Assembly: GCA_027257055.1 (NCBI GenBank)
Contig: JAPVLO010000153.1
Location: 3,410,001 to 3,474,000 of the forward strand
From: Cephalopachus bancanus
Lineage: Eukaryota > Chordata > Mammalia > Primates > Tarsiidae
Length of the DNA stretch: 64,000 nucleotides
Direction of reading: 5' to 3'
Both the position numbers and the translations under genes were made by a program. Below, piece by piece: positions 35,256-47,260 of this stretch. The notes beneath the pieces were generated by a model that was not told the origin of the DNA, did no database searches, and worked only from the letters and a program-made list of their open reading frames with translations. How positions within the stretch are numbered: position 1 is the stretch's first letter; each line of letters opens with the position of its first letter.

Positions 35256-37269
35256 AGCATGACTGTGGGTGGGAAGCTTTGATGTCTCGTGTAGTTTTGA
35301 AAGTTGAATAAGGTAGGGGATGGGGAACTAGAATTCAGAAACTACTTGCAAATTACAATATTCACTGATTGTGGTGTGAGTTCCCTGAGACCCACTCTCC
35401 ACCACCACTCTATATGATGATGCAATGGGTATGTGTGTGTACCCCCTGAGTCCAAGATACGGTGACAGCATTGTGAAGCACAGAGAAAATAAAATGAAAT
35501 AAGATGGACAAGAATTTTTTTAAAAAGAAAAAGAAAAAACAACACAGAACTATGAAAGCAGAAACCAAAACAAAAACAACTAAACACACACTCACACAGA
35601 CATACACACACACTCCAAAACAAACTGGAATAACAACAAAGTGCAACAAAACAAACAAGCACAGAAACAGAAAAACTAAACACACACACACAATTGCCTA
35701 GCACAAAATAAATGGAGAAGAAAAACAGAAAGACTGGGGAAAAAAACAAAAGAAAAAATACAAAAAAAAGGAATTCAGACTGAATCCTCACATGTATATT
35801 GACACACACTTTAAACTAAAAAAATAAAGAAGAGAACAAAAGAGCAAAAACCACCACCAACAAAAAAACTGAAAGATGAACACTCAATCATTCGCAAATA
35901 CACATAAACAGAAAACAAAAGAAGAAAGAAAAAGAAAAGAAAAAAAGGGGGTGATGCAGCTCAAACCCTCACATACACATTCATGTACCAAGGGGATATA
36001 TTTTATTTTTAAAATAGGTGAACTAACAAACAAACAGGCAAAAAAGTTTTTTAAATTTTAAAACATTTAGAAAAAACCCTACCCTCTTGTGGCAGGCTCT
36101 GTAATTGTCCCTTTCATCTCCTCTGCTCTCCCATGTGAGCGTCCATCTCTTTCACTCTCTTCTCAGTGTCCAGAGCAGGGAAGGAGGAGGGGCAGAAGGG
36201 GTGGGTGGGACTACAGTCCTCCCGCCTACTCTGGTATGGTCAGGGAGATTCCCTCTAGTGGGAAGTTATGGGATTGTGTCTTCCCCAGGTATGTACTTGA
36301 GTGGGGTTCCTCAGTCAGGCCTATCCTGGAATGGAGTTCTCCTATTGAGACTGATAGCTAGGCTCCACCTGGGTTGTACTTCTCAGCTGGGTGGGTCTGA
36401 TGTTCAGAGGACTGCTGGGGAGGAGGGGGGTTGGGTCAGCCCTGCACTCACCACTGATCTCTTTGAAGTTCTTCCTCATCCCTTTCTGGTCACACTCTTT
36501 GTCTCACAGCTGGATAGGGTAGGGGGTGGGGCACCTGGGACTCAGCACTCATCAGGTCTCTCTGAAGTTTGTGCTTCCAGGATATTCCCTCTGGTCCACA
36601 ATCAACCCCTGAGTAGTTGATCCGCCAGACACAGAGATCAAATCTGTTGCTCCATCATGAGTAAGTTGGAGCACTTTCTTGCCCTACCTTCAAGATGGTG
36701 GTAGGGTGCCCCTCTCATCCTCTCTGGTGGGACTCTGCCTCTGGGCTCCCTCTGCAGTCCTTGCTGCCAGTATTCGGTCTGGCGCTGAAGTGGTGAGGCA
36801 AAGCCTGGAGCTGGCAGTCTCTCCCTGCCGCTTCTTCACAGGAAAACTTTTGTCCATTAAATAAAAATGGCACTCGGCTTCTGTGACCTGGGAAGTGCCA
36901 GGGACCAAACAGAGATGCTGCAGCAACAGCTGCTGGACCAGGATGGCCCTGACCACTTGCTCACGAGCCCCCACTTAGTCAGTGTCTCCTGCCATTATCT
37001 TCTCAGGAAGTGTTTCGCTGATTTAAAAAAATTTTAAAATGGTGTTTAGCTTCTGCATCCCGGGAATTGCTAGGGTCCAAGCTGAGCAGCTGTAGCAGCA
37101 GCCACTGCACCAGGAGAACCCCAGCCACTAGATCTCTAGACCTCAAGCATTCAGCCACGCACACGCTCACTCACTCACCAGCAGGCACACAAAAATTTTC
37201 CGTACACTCACTCACTTGCGCTAGGACTCACATAGTCTGACTGGCTTGGCTGCCATCTTCCCAACCTCT
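35256..37269 (-). promoter_or_regulatory. L1 5' UTR / internal promoter region
   Basis: About 2 kb upstream of ORF1, more G+C-rich than the surroundings toward the 5' end. It includes an A-rich, CA-containing low-complexity tract (plus strand 35505-35970) next to ORF1. Such 5' UTRs carry the internal Pol II promoter and, in primates, an antisense promoter. A plus-strand frame of 171 codons (36105-36620) lies antisense within it. Confidence 0.7.
37252..37259 (-). promoter_or_regulatory. YY1-like site at L1 5' end
   Basis: Minus strand AAGATGGC lies 11-18 bases into the element. A YY1 site at this place in primate L1s positions transcription initiation. Sequence match and position only. Confidence 0.55.
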
Positions 37270-37282
37270 CTTGTTATGATTT

Positions 37283-37789
37283 CTAACTCTAACGTGTCTC
37301 TTCAAAACTAAGAATCAGTTGCGAATACAAATTAGTTAAATTCACTTATCTATGACCCTTTACACTCTAACACATGCTAAGTATGAAGCAGCCCCTGTTT
37401 TTTATGGATGGGCAATTGCCTCTCCTGGATCCTACAGTGTTTCCTAGAGAACACAGGAGCTAATGACACATGGGCCAAGAGTGGACTGTGAGTATCATTT
37501 ACCTTGGTCCACTTGTCATTTAATATAATACCCATTCTCCATTGCTCTCCAAAGCCACCATTGCCAGCTGTGGTAACTACTATGGCCGGCAGCTACTCCC
37601 TAACATTGTCCCACATGCCAAGGTCAACAAATTTTCCTCTGCATACCACGCTTCAAAGATGACCGGTTCTAGATCATAGTTTATTAGTTTAGTTGTCTGG
37701 AAGATGGTGGTCATGGAATTAATGCCAAGGACAGGATGTGACAGTATTTGCCTGAATGAAATCCACAGATCATCTAACCCAAGAGGACA
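37283..37789. other. Non-coding sequence, no gene
   Basis: Sequence flanking the L1 insertion; no recognised feature. Confidence 0.5.
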
Positions 37790-37962
37790 GATGTCTCTCC
37801 TGTCTCTCTCCCTCCCCCTCTCTCCTTGTCTAACTTCTTCCCTTCCTTTTTCCCCTCCCCCTTCACTCCCTTCCTCCCTCCCCCTTTCTCTCCCTTCCTC
37901 CCTCCCCCTTTCACTCCCTTTCTCCCTCTCTCCTTCCCTCCTTTGTTCTTTCCTTTCTTCTT
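37790..37962. repeat. Polypyrimidine tract with short tandem unit
   Basis: Almost pure C/T over 170 bases. An imperfect unit of about 24-25 bp (ctttcWctcccttcctccctc) repeats about three times at 37858-37935. Mirror-rich pyrimidine runs of this kind can form triplex DNA. Confidence 0.8.
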
Positions 37963-38074
37963 TAATGTGTGTATGTGGGTATTAAATATTATATTAAATG
38001 ATAATTTATGTAAAGCTTTTTACGTATATGCAAAATATATATTTTATTAGGTAAGAATATATGTTAAGCTTTTA

Positions 38075-38285
38075 GCACAATGACTGGCACATACAGAATA
38101 CTTACGTGCCAGTCAGTATCCTAAGAGCTTTACATACATTCTCATTTAATTATCACAATAATATTATGAAGTGGATTATATGATTATCCCCATTTACAAA
38201 TATTGTTTCAGGTTTAAAGAAGTTAAATAAGTTACCCAAGGGCATACAGCTAGAAAGTAACAGAGCTAAGATTCAATTTTCAATC
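38075..38285 (-). repeat. MIR SINE fragment, minus strand
   Basis: Inverted MIR words: gagctttacatacattctcat, ttatccccatttacaaat and agttacccaagggcatacag, matching the inverse of the MIR core. Confidence 0.7.
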
Positions 38286-39784
38286 TTAGTAATTCTAACT
38301 TCAAATCATATATACACATGAAACCATACATATTATATATGTTAGCATAAGATATAACTATAGATATATAATTTGATGTTATATTTAAAACATATCTGTA
38401 GTATGTATAAATAGTTTTTAAATAAACAACAGCAAAAAAGGAAACCAGTGAGAAATTGATCTAAATTACTAAATGAGAAAACTCAAAACATGCTCAACTA
38501 ACAGTGGATCAGTAGCACGAATTTCACAGATTTTACCAATCTCATGAGTTTCAAGCAATCTATTGATTTCAAGGTGCATATCATTTGTTTCCTGGTCCTC
38601 AAAGAATAGAAGAAAAGATGCAACAGATATAGGAGATCATTTGGGTTCACAGAAGATATGTGCATGATTGGTGTTGATCCTTGTTTAGAACTGGGCAAAA
38701 ATCCAGAGACATCAGAGTTCACTTCAAACATTCCTTCAGTGTTATCTTTGGAAAATCAAGTTACTCTATTTCAACCACACATCTTTTTCATGCTTTGGCC
38801 AAATAAGTGGATTTGTTAAACCTTATTTACGTGACCCTATTTAATCTTGTTTTTTTCTTTCTATTCATTTCAGAATATTTCCTCCTTAATTGTCCTTTAT
38901 GTGTCTGCTCATTATCTATCTTGATTATCAGCCAGATTACTTTTAAAACCAACTAAAATCTGTTCTCAATTTTTGTTTTAAAATGGTCAACCACAGTGTT
39001 TCCAGCATTTGGTCTGAATTTTTCAATTAGATTGCAATGACTCTTTAACTTGAAAATATTGTTGTTCTTTCTGGCTATATACTTAACAAGAAAAGAAAAA
39101 CAACTCTCTCCTTACTTTGATAGTCTTCCACCAAACAATAAAAATCTGATCCAAAATACCAAAGTAGTGTCAATTCATTGAGACTTGTGGGAAGTAAGAC
39201 ACAAAGAAAATTAAGTGGCACTGAAAATTTTGACAAGTTTATTTATCATGTTGTTTTAAGAAATCTAATGCGAACAAAGAAAATTTCAACTTTGAGTGTG
39301 ATATTTTAAAATAACATTTGTTCTATCTTTAAAGATTGATTAATATAAAAATATTATCAATGTGACTCTTTTAGTGTTTTCATTCTAAAGACTCCAATTT
39401 CACATCAGTCTCATTTCTGATTTCTACTTAAGAATGATTTAACAGAGACACAAGGAAAAAATCATTTTCTATAAGGTAAGTCTTAATAGGAGAAGTTAGA
39501 TTCATGGACTACTCACTTTAATTCTAATGCTGAAGCATTGGAGGGTTTTTTTAAGTTATTATTATTTTCCACATCCTATCATTTGAGTCACTAGGTTTTA
39601 CAGGCATAGGTTTCATTGAGTAAGACTTGAGAAATTGGTATTCAATATTATTATACCCAAATGTTCTTCAAAGAAACCCTAACATACTTAGTGAATTCTT
39701 AAGGTTAATTAGTTTTCCGGTCAAAGACAAAGGTTCCATAAGAAAAACACATTTGCCAACATACTTAAGATACCACCAGTAGTC
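38286..39784. other. Non-coding sequence, no gene
   Basis: A+T-rich with short frames only; no repeat recognised with confidence. Confidence 0.5.
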
Positions 39785-40145
39785 AGTAAAAAAATAGTGA
39801 TATATAAAGAATACTATGCAGTCATAGAAAATAATAAAATCAGATCCTTTGCAGAAACATGGATGGAACTGGAGATCAGAACTGACTCAGAAACAGAAAA
39901 CCAAAAACAACAAACATTCTCGCTCATAGGTGGGAGCTACATGATCAAACAGATGGAAATAATATATACTGGGGACACCAATAAGTGGGGAGGTGGGGAG
40001 GAAGTCCATGGTTCAGAAATTCCTTATAGAGGATCATGTTCACTATCTGGGGAGTGGGCCATCTAAGACCCAATTCCCACTACTACACAATATGTCCATG
40101 TAATGAACATGTATGTGTGCCCCCTTAATCTAAAATTTAAAAGTG
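39785..40145 (+). mobile_element. L1 3' end fragment, plus strand
   Basis: ORF2 end and 3' UTR words (aacatggatggaactggaga, ctcgctcataggtgggagct, ccatgtaatgaacatgtatg, then gtgcccccttaatctaaaat). Older primate L1 type, different from the 22-37 kb family in its 3' end. Confidence 0.85.
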
Positions 40146-40424
40146 GCTATAAGATGGTAATAACAAAAACAATAACTGCATAAAAATTACTAATGCAGGT
40201 GTTGTAGGCATTCAAATGCCGGTAACTTCAAAGAGACACCACACACTGTTCATTCCCTGTTATTGACACTGTTCCCCCATGACTTCCTAGTATAGATGCT
40301 ATGGATCCACTTAACTATCAATTTGGAGAATACAGAAATAAAACACCAACTATTTTGCTCCATCTCATGCACTGTAATATGTAATAAATGTATAACACGT
40401 ATGATAGATCTTTAATAGACATAA

Positions 40425-40625
40425 TAACAGCAATCACTTAAAGATAACTATGTGCCAAGCATTCTGCTCAATGTTTGATGTGCATTTTCTCCATTTAATC
40501 TTCATGATAACCTTAAGAGATAAGAGCTGTGTTTTCTACATATATAGATAAGAATCTGAGGCTCAGTTAGTTTAAGTGACTTGTCTGAGATCACATGTCA
40601 ATAAGCAGCTATTGCCTGTCTTTTT
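40425..40625 (-). repeat. MIR SINE fragment, minus strand
   Basis: Inverted MIR core: actatgtgccaagcattctg, tttaatcttcatgataacc and gaatctgaggctcagttag. Confidence 0.7.
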
Positions 40626-42495
40626 TTCTTTATGCTGTCATATCTAACTCAAGATGCGTTTCTCACCTTAGCAGAGAAAAGTGAGACCACTTACCTTCAT
40701 CGTTATGTCTGAATGTCAAAGAATGGCCAGACTGGCAGCCACCTGTTGTACTTGAGAGAAGAGTCAAATAATAAACAGCAGAACTCAAGCAAATAGAGTC
40801 ACAGACCAACTACAGATATACTTTGTATGCAGGCAATTGCAAATAAAATTATGAATTTGGAGAAGGACTTACCTCTTACAATCCAGATAGAATTGATTTC
40901 ACCATCCAAAATATAACCAAACCTGGTATTAGAATCATTAGCTAACATAAAAGAGCTGAAACAAAGTTTCCAGATATTGAAAAACTGGAAACTGGCATGT
41001 TATAGTTAAGCAGTCAAAATGATTTATTAACTGAGAGCAAATGAATGAAGACATCTTTGCTGTGCAGATATATATGGTCACAACTACCTTGCCCCTTCTC
41101 TATAGAAAGACTTTGTCATCAACACTTCTTCTAAGAGCATTAAGTATTTTGCTAGCACGTGTTGGCTTCTTCTCAGAGTTCTCTGGCCCCACATCAGCAC
41201 AGCATTCTTTAAAATGTGGAGCCAAACACAATGGCCCTGGTGTGTCATACTCTAAAGATGATTCTCAACAAAAAAAATTACTTTTCCTCAAAGAAAGCCA
41301 AGAGTTTACTACCACAGATTTAATAGCATATTTTTTACCCCCTTTCCCATTTTCCACTGACTACAACCTTTTCCACAATCCTTTTTGTTGAAAACAGTAG
41401 AAAAAATAAATCAATAAATCAATTTCTCCAAAGCTCATAGGCTTGCCTATAATATGGTATCACTTTGGATTCACATCTCTAAATTTCTGTGAAAAGAGTA
41501 AACTAAAGATATATATATATATATTTCCAAATGAAAAGTGCAAACTGAGATGACCCATATATGCACTACTTAGTTGTTCCATAAAAACTTTGCCCAGGAA
41601 AGCTAAGACTATAAACCACTAAATATGTTTGCTTTAAGATGTGCATGCAAATCAACTTATCTGAGACAACAGTTTGATTAATTACTTGGAGCAAGGAGCT
41701 CACCTGTCAGATAATAGTTAATAAAGTTTTCCTGTAAGATACTCACTTTACTCTGTCCATCAGTCCTAACCTACCATGTTACAAATGTTGTAACTCCATG
41801 ATCTCTCCACTGTAAAACACCTACCTAGACCCCAACACCCTGTAAACATCCACTCCCCCTTGGGAGGTACAGCTGAGACTCTGTCAAGGTGGTCTGCCTC
41901 ACTAAAGTGAGTTTTAATATATTTGGCTTTGCTTTATTAAATGGATATTTTGTAATATTTGAGGTAGTTCGACAAAAGAGAATGTCAATATGATACAGAG
42001 ATCTGGAATCTTTCAAGTCTAATCATCAAGAACTCGAGCAGTTTTTAGTTTAACCCATTTTAAAAGCATCTTTGTTTTTCAAGATTTAAGGAAGTAAAAT
42101 TACATGGGTCCATCACAACCAACGAACGTGAAATTTTCAGAGACAGAATTTTAAGATTATTTAACATAGTATCTTAGACTGAGTGTAGATGAAAAACATT
42201 TTTCAGTGGGTAGTTTTAATGAAGTGTTGGCAGTTTTTAAAAGTGCACAAAAGAGTACAGCAGACAGAATTCCAGTTTTCAATTTGTGTGTGCATTTTCC
42301 ACAAATTAAATCCAGAATTATTTTCTAAAGTAACACTTTGGAAGATGTTGTTTTAAATAAACCAATAACTAATTATTTGTCCACTTAAAAAAAAGTATTT
42401 TAGAGAAAGTAATTCCCTTTAACTCGTGAATTGTTTAAATCAATTTAAAACTTAAAAAAAAGAGGAAAATAACTTAAATTTATGAAAAGAAAAAA
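40626..42495. other. Non-coding; (AT)n at 41508-41525
   Basis: Contains a plus-strand frame of 116 codons (41041-41391) with no domain I recognise and no supporting context; probably chance. Otherwise A+T-rich with no recognised repeat. Confidence 0.5.
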
Positions 42496-42504
42496 CTTCA
42501 AGGA

Positions 42505-42795
42505 GCTAGGCTTGGTGGCCAGCCTGTAATCCCAGTGCTTTGGGAGGCTGAGGTGAGTGGATTGCCTGAGCCCGCGGGTTCGAGACCCGCCTGGGCAATT
42601 GGCAAGATCTCATCTCTACAATAAATCAAAAATTAGCCAGGCATGGTAGCGTGCGCCTGTAGCTCCAGCTACTTGGAAGGCTGAGGTGGAAGGATCGCCA
42701 GAGCCCAGCAGGTCGAGGCTGCGGTGGCCTGGAGCGTGCCACTGCACTCCAGTCTGGGCGACAGAGTGAGACTCCAACTCAAAAAAAAAAAAAAG
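42505..42795 (+). mobile_element. Alu SINE, plus strand
   Basis: Dimer gctaggcttggtggccagcc ... gagactccaactc plus A-tail, with exact TSD cttcaagga at 42496-42504 and 42796-42804. Lineage-typical variants present. Confidence 0.95.
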
Positions 42796-42804
42796 CTTCA
42801 AGGA

Positions 42805-43770
42805 TTAATTTTAATTATCTCTATTTTCATGAAGTATTGACAACATTCTCATTTTAGAAGAAATCGTTGAGCCAGCTATCAATAAAAATATTTGTGTTAA
42901 TAACTGCCTCTTTGAATACATGGTATAAATACCCTTTCACTGAACATATACTAACATCAATGTTAAATAGTGCTGTATTGATAAATTACTTGATTAAACA
43001 CCTGTTAATATTGATCCCTTTTTCACTCTTAGTAGGAAGATTTCATGCTGCAGATCTAACTTGAGTTCATGGACAACTAGTTTAGCCTTTTATGAAAGTA
43101 GGAAGAACTTTTGCAAAATCCCTAGAGTAAGAAACTGCAAGAATCTACCTCATTGGATCAGACAGGAGAAAAAAAAAAACTGAAGAAAATTAAAATGCAC
43201 AAACTAAGATGTCAATGACTTGGTATATTGCATAGCCTTCCTGTAGAATACTAGAAGGTAACAAAACTTCTTTTCAGCTATTCACTATTCAGACAGGAAA
43301 GAAAACATAGGTTAATTAAAAATAAGAAACTTAGTAAGTGTAAGGAAATCTTAGCCTTAAAATAAGTGATTTTTATGTTAATAAAACACATGTTTTATCA
43401 TCAAAGGTTATAAAACTATGACATGAAGAATACTGATGTGCCAGTTAGAAAGAATAACCAAGGACATTTTTAACAGCAGTATGAGATAAATAGTAATTCT
43501 GTTGTGGAGGTTACCGAAATCAGTGACTTAAATTTTTCTGTTTTCACTATTTAGACATATGGAGAAAAATAACAATGTGGATGATTCAAAGTCATAGATA
43601 ATCTTATTAATTTATATTTAGTTTTACAAAATAGTTTAGAAGTTATACTTTGATACGGAATTTTGGATATAATGGCTGAGGTCACCACGCAGTACTGCTT
43701 CATAAAGCAATAATGAGTGATGGCGACTAGATGAACTAATTCTGACATAGGCTGTGAGTTTCTCATTTCA
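42805..43770. other. Non-coding sequence, no gene
   Basis: No recognised feature. Confidence 0.5.
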
Positions 43771-43774
43771 TCTT

Positions 43775-43915
43775 TTCAATAATCCTTTGAGGTTAGTATT
43801 CGTGCTTCCATTTTGCAGAGACAGAAACTTAGATTCAGCGTATGTTTGAAATCACACTCTAGTACAAAGAGTTAATGAATGATGAGGACAGAAACAAAAC
43901 TTAAATATGTCTAAA
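43775..43915 (-). repeat. MIR-like fragment, minus strand
   Basis: Inverted MIR-type words: aatcctttgaggttagtatt and ccattttgcagagacagaaact. Confidence 0.5.
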
Positions 43916-45109
43916 TCCAGACCCCATTCTCTTTCTAGGATTCCAAATGAATTCTTATAGACCTATTTAATCATCTGTAGTTGACTTTTCCCCCTAGCAG
44001 CCACTCTTCTTCAGAAACTATTTCATTTTAATAGTGTTCACCAAAACTCAAAGCACTTCATGAAAATCATAAATCACTCCAGGGTTGTAGCTCTAGGGAT
44101 GTCTGAAATGCTTCAGCCCCATCACAAACAGGTCATGAGACACCGGGCTTGGTCAATGTACTGCAATACACAGTTAAAATGGGAATGTGGTATGCACCAG
44201 AGACCTTGTCCTGCCACAGTGGGACAAGGTGATACTTGTCATAAAGCATATGTGATGTTTTTCACCAAGAATCATTGATTAAATTGCATTTATTGGTAAC
44301 AAGCACTAACAGGAATGCAACTCAATTATTTGCAGCTGACATCAGGAGTTAAATCAGTTTTATATCACCAGATTAGCACTTACAGACATGAGTTTCCAGA
44401 TATATTATGGAAAGAAAAGAAATTCCATTGGTGGAGGTTGGCTAAGTATTGAAGTAAGGAAAAATTTTTGTCAAAAGATTCCTCAAAGAAAATTTTAGAT
44501 TGAAAAAAATATAATTAAAAAGTCTGCCTCAGAACTAAAAAGAAAAAAATAATTTTTGATTATTTGAATTGCATCTTCAACCTCATCTCCTTCTCCTTAA
44601 ACTAATCAAGTTCTTTCTGTCCCTGTTGGATTTATAGAATTTAAACTCACTGGTGTACGTGTGTTTGACGAAAGCAATAGAGAAAATAAAAATTTCAGCC
44701 TATCTAACAAAATACTCTGTGCCATACAAAACATGTTTTAGATTTTCATTTTGCTCTTTTAAAATGTAATAATTGTAGTAACACAAATTAGCTAATACCA
44801 AGAAGATCTCAAATGCTTAAAACACAAATATATTCCTTTGCAGTTAAAGAATACTCTGTACAGTAAAGGTACAAAATAGGATTTTATAATTTGCATAAGC
44901 TTGGGATAATAGGAATTACTAGATGCATTCGTTCATGAAAATAAGTACTGGCTCATTTTCCTATGGCTCTCATTTTCCTATAGGTTAGCCCCGGTGAAGC
45001 AGAAATGAGGATACCCACCCCTGGGGTAAATCCAAACCCTTCAAAATGAAAAAAACTGAAAGAAAAAGAAAGAGATCTGTTTTCAACCTGTTAAGAACAC
45101 ATTGGATTT
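43916..45109. other. Non-coding sequence, no gene
   Basis: Short frames only (for example 44060-44278) without recognisable domains. Confidence 0.5.
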
Positions 45110-45680
45110 GAACCCAGTTTCTGCATCACTCAAATTCAATAAGCTGGGCTCACAAGACCCCCATGCCCACACTTGACCACTCCCTATGATTTCTAGTCAC
45201 CACCAGTGGCCCCAGAGACAGGGTCAAGTGCCAGCCGAGGAAGCACTATAGACCTCATGTGTGACGGCAATTGTCAGGATGAGAAAGTGAAACACATGCT
45301 TGAGCCTTAAAGCCTCTGTTGAGGCTCTGGCTCCCCTCAAGTTGCCTGGTGAGCAGAACACAACCTGGAAATGCAGGGAAGTTGTTCCCTTAGCAGATGA
45401 ACTTGCAGCCATACAAGACAGGAGATGAGGAAAACTTCAGCAGATAAATTGTTCATTCCTTTTTTTCCCTCTATGGACAATTCTGGTACACACACAGGAG
45501 TTCTACATAACTTTGCATCTTTGGAAAGAACATCTTTGCAAATCCATAGCCAGTTCGGTAATGCCTCCACTGTTTTTACTCTAGATACCCTGTGACTAAC
45601 CACCTCCCTGCCCTCCACCAATAAAGAATTAGTTTGTAATCTTTTGTCTTAGACTTCGTTTTCTGAGGAATCCATGTTAA
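45110..45680 (+). repeat. Unclassified repeat copy, possibly an LTR
   Basis: Part of it (45230-45375) recurs inverted at 47110-47245. A polyadenylation-like aataaag at 45622 and a G+C-richer body suggest a LTR or similar element. I cannot name it. Confidence 0.4.
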
Positions 45681-46111
45681 CACAGAAAAATAATAAGCAT
45701 ACCTGCTCCCAGAAATAGTTTATGAAGTAGGGGTCAGAATTTTAGTGATATACATTCATGAAGTCTAAACAGCATGGAAATAGACCTGGTAGGATCCAGA
45801 GGTGGACACTAGGTTTAAGTCAGAGTCAGTATGAAGTAGAGAGGTTAAACCCTTCCTGTGGAAATGAAAGTAGAAATGGGGATCATACTTCCTCATGTCC
45901 TTTAAGATAGAAGATCAGAGAGAAGGGGCAGGTGTTCTCCTGGGAGGTTATACTCCATTTAAGCTCTCAAATAACAGAGCATTTCTCTGAACGGGCACAT
46001 CTTATTAGAAATAAGAGCAGACTGCACTTTCAGTACAAATCAGTGGAAGGCAAGAAAGAGATAAGACAGATTTGAAGAATTTCCTTACAAGTCTTTATAT
46101 CTAGGCATTCT

Positions 46112-46423
46112 TTTTGTTGTTGTTGTTGGAGTCTCACTCTCACCCAGCATGGAAATGGACCTGGTAGGATCCAGAGTTGCAGTGGCACGCTTCCGGCCAC
46201 TGCAGCCTCGACCTGCTGGGCTCCGGCGATCCTTCCGCCTCAGCCTTCCAAGTAGCCAGAACTACAAATGCGCGCTACCACGTTCAGTTAATTTTTGATT
46301 TATTGTAGAGACGTGGTCTCGCCAAGTTGCCCGGGTGGGTCTCGAACCCACGGGCTCAGGCAATCCAGTCACCTCAGCCTCCCTAAGTGCTGGAATTACA
46401 GACTGAGTCACCGAACCCGGTCT
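46112..46423 (-). mobile_element. Alu SINE, minus strand, carrying a 32-bp foreign patch
   Basis: Inverted dimer preceded by (TTG)n. After gtctcactctcacccag the normal Alu continuation is replaced at 46145-46176 by cagcatggaaatggacctgg and the rest of a patch that copies the unique sequence at 45770-45801 (31 of 32 identical). The Alu then resumes with ttgcagtggcacgc. Confidence 0.92.
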
Positions 46424-46618
46424 TATCTGATTATTCTAACGTGAGTTACACCAAGATGTTAGAAAGAGTCCAGGCTTCAGCAGATTTAAAAGTTCAAGAG
46501 AGTCTGCCTTAATAATAAAGAAAATGTACACAAAATCAAAACACCACTCATTTCAGCAATCCTTTACTGGCCCTTACTATGTACAGATTAAATAACAAAG
46601 CACATTAAAAAGATTATG

Positions 46619-46900
46619 AGCCAGTCTCCGTGGCTCAGCCTGTAATCCCGAGCTTTGGGAGGCTGAGGTGAGTAGATTGCCTGAGCCCGTGGGTTCGAGA
46701 CCCGCCTGGGCAACTTGGCGAGACCTCGTCTCTACAATAAATCAAAAATTAGCCAGGCGTGGTAGCGCGCACCTGTAGTTCCAGCTACTCGGAAGGCTGA
46801 GGCGGAAGGATCGCCGGAGCCCAGCAGGTCGAGGTTGCGGTGACGAGAGCGGCCACTGCACTCCGGTCTGGGCGGCAGAGTGAGGCTCCAACTCAAAAAA
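46619..46900 (+). mobile_element. Alu SINE, plus strand
   Basis: Dimer with short A-tail and exact 12-bp TSD aaaaagattatg at 46607-46618 and 46901-46912. Confidence 0.95.
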
Positions 46901-46954
46901 AAAAAGATTATGCATGTGAGTGGTCATCAAAAGTTATGATTTCAATGTTAGCTC

Positions 46955-47090
46955 TCCTACTTGCTTGTTTTATGATGTTAGCTAGACATTTTGAGTCTCA
47001 ATGACTTCTGTGGACTACAAATAATGCTGGCCTCACAAGACAGTTTGCAGAATCAAAGGACATAATGTGAGGAGAACTTTAAAAATTGCT
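46955..47090 (+). repeat. MIR-like fragment
   Basis: Words tagctagacattttgagtctca, ggcctcacaagacagtttgca and aaaggacataatgtgaggag follow the second half of MIR. Diverged. Confidence 0.4.
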
Positions 47091-47109
47091 GCCTCAGAAT
47101 ATTTCTGTC

Positions 47110-47260
47110 TACAGAAATATGTGCTTCCAGGTTGCGTTCTGCTCACCAGGCAATTTGTGCGGAATCAGAGCCTAAACAGATGCTTTAAGTCTAGAACATA
47201 GGTTTAACTTTCTCCAAAATTAAGAGGACATTTATTAGCTCTCATGACCAGAAGGCCAGA
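47110..47260 (-). repeat. Inverted copy of the 45.1-kb repeat
   Basis: ttccaggttgcgttctgctc, accaggcaattt and agagcctaaacagatgcttta match the reverse complement of 45240-45375 at roughly 75-80 percent. Confidence 0.6.

Larger units (their letters stand above)
22299..37269 (-). mobile_element. Near full-length L1, minus strand, split by ERV-A
   Basis: The 3' tail is the poly-T at about 22299-22310 and the 5' end is at 37269. The exact 13-bp repeat cttgttatgattt at 22286-22298 and 37270-37282 is the target-site duplication, which fixes both ends. Without the 7.8-kb provirus inserted at 23668-31483 (plus its duplicated 4 bp) the element is about 7.1 kb: 5' UTR (about 35.26-37.27 kb), decayed ORF1 (about 34.2-35.25 kb), ORF2 (34.08 kb downward) and 3' UTR. 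L1s move by target-primed reverse transcription. Many stops and frameshifts and an altered reverse-transcriptase active site show this copy is dead. Confidence 0.93.

Noticed and set aside
35342..35809. 155-codon minus-strand frame rich in Phe, Val and Cys
   Set aside because: It is the translation of the A-rich, CA-containing low-complexity tract of the L1 5' UTR. The composition makes it look membrane-like, but it is not a gene.
41041..41391. 116-codon plus-strand frame
   Set aside because: No recognisable motif, no splice or promoter context, and length within chance for the number of frames in 64 kb.
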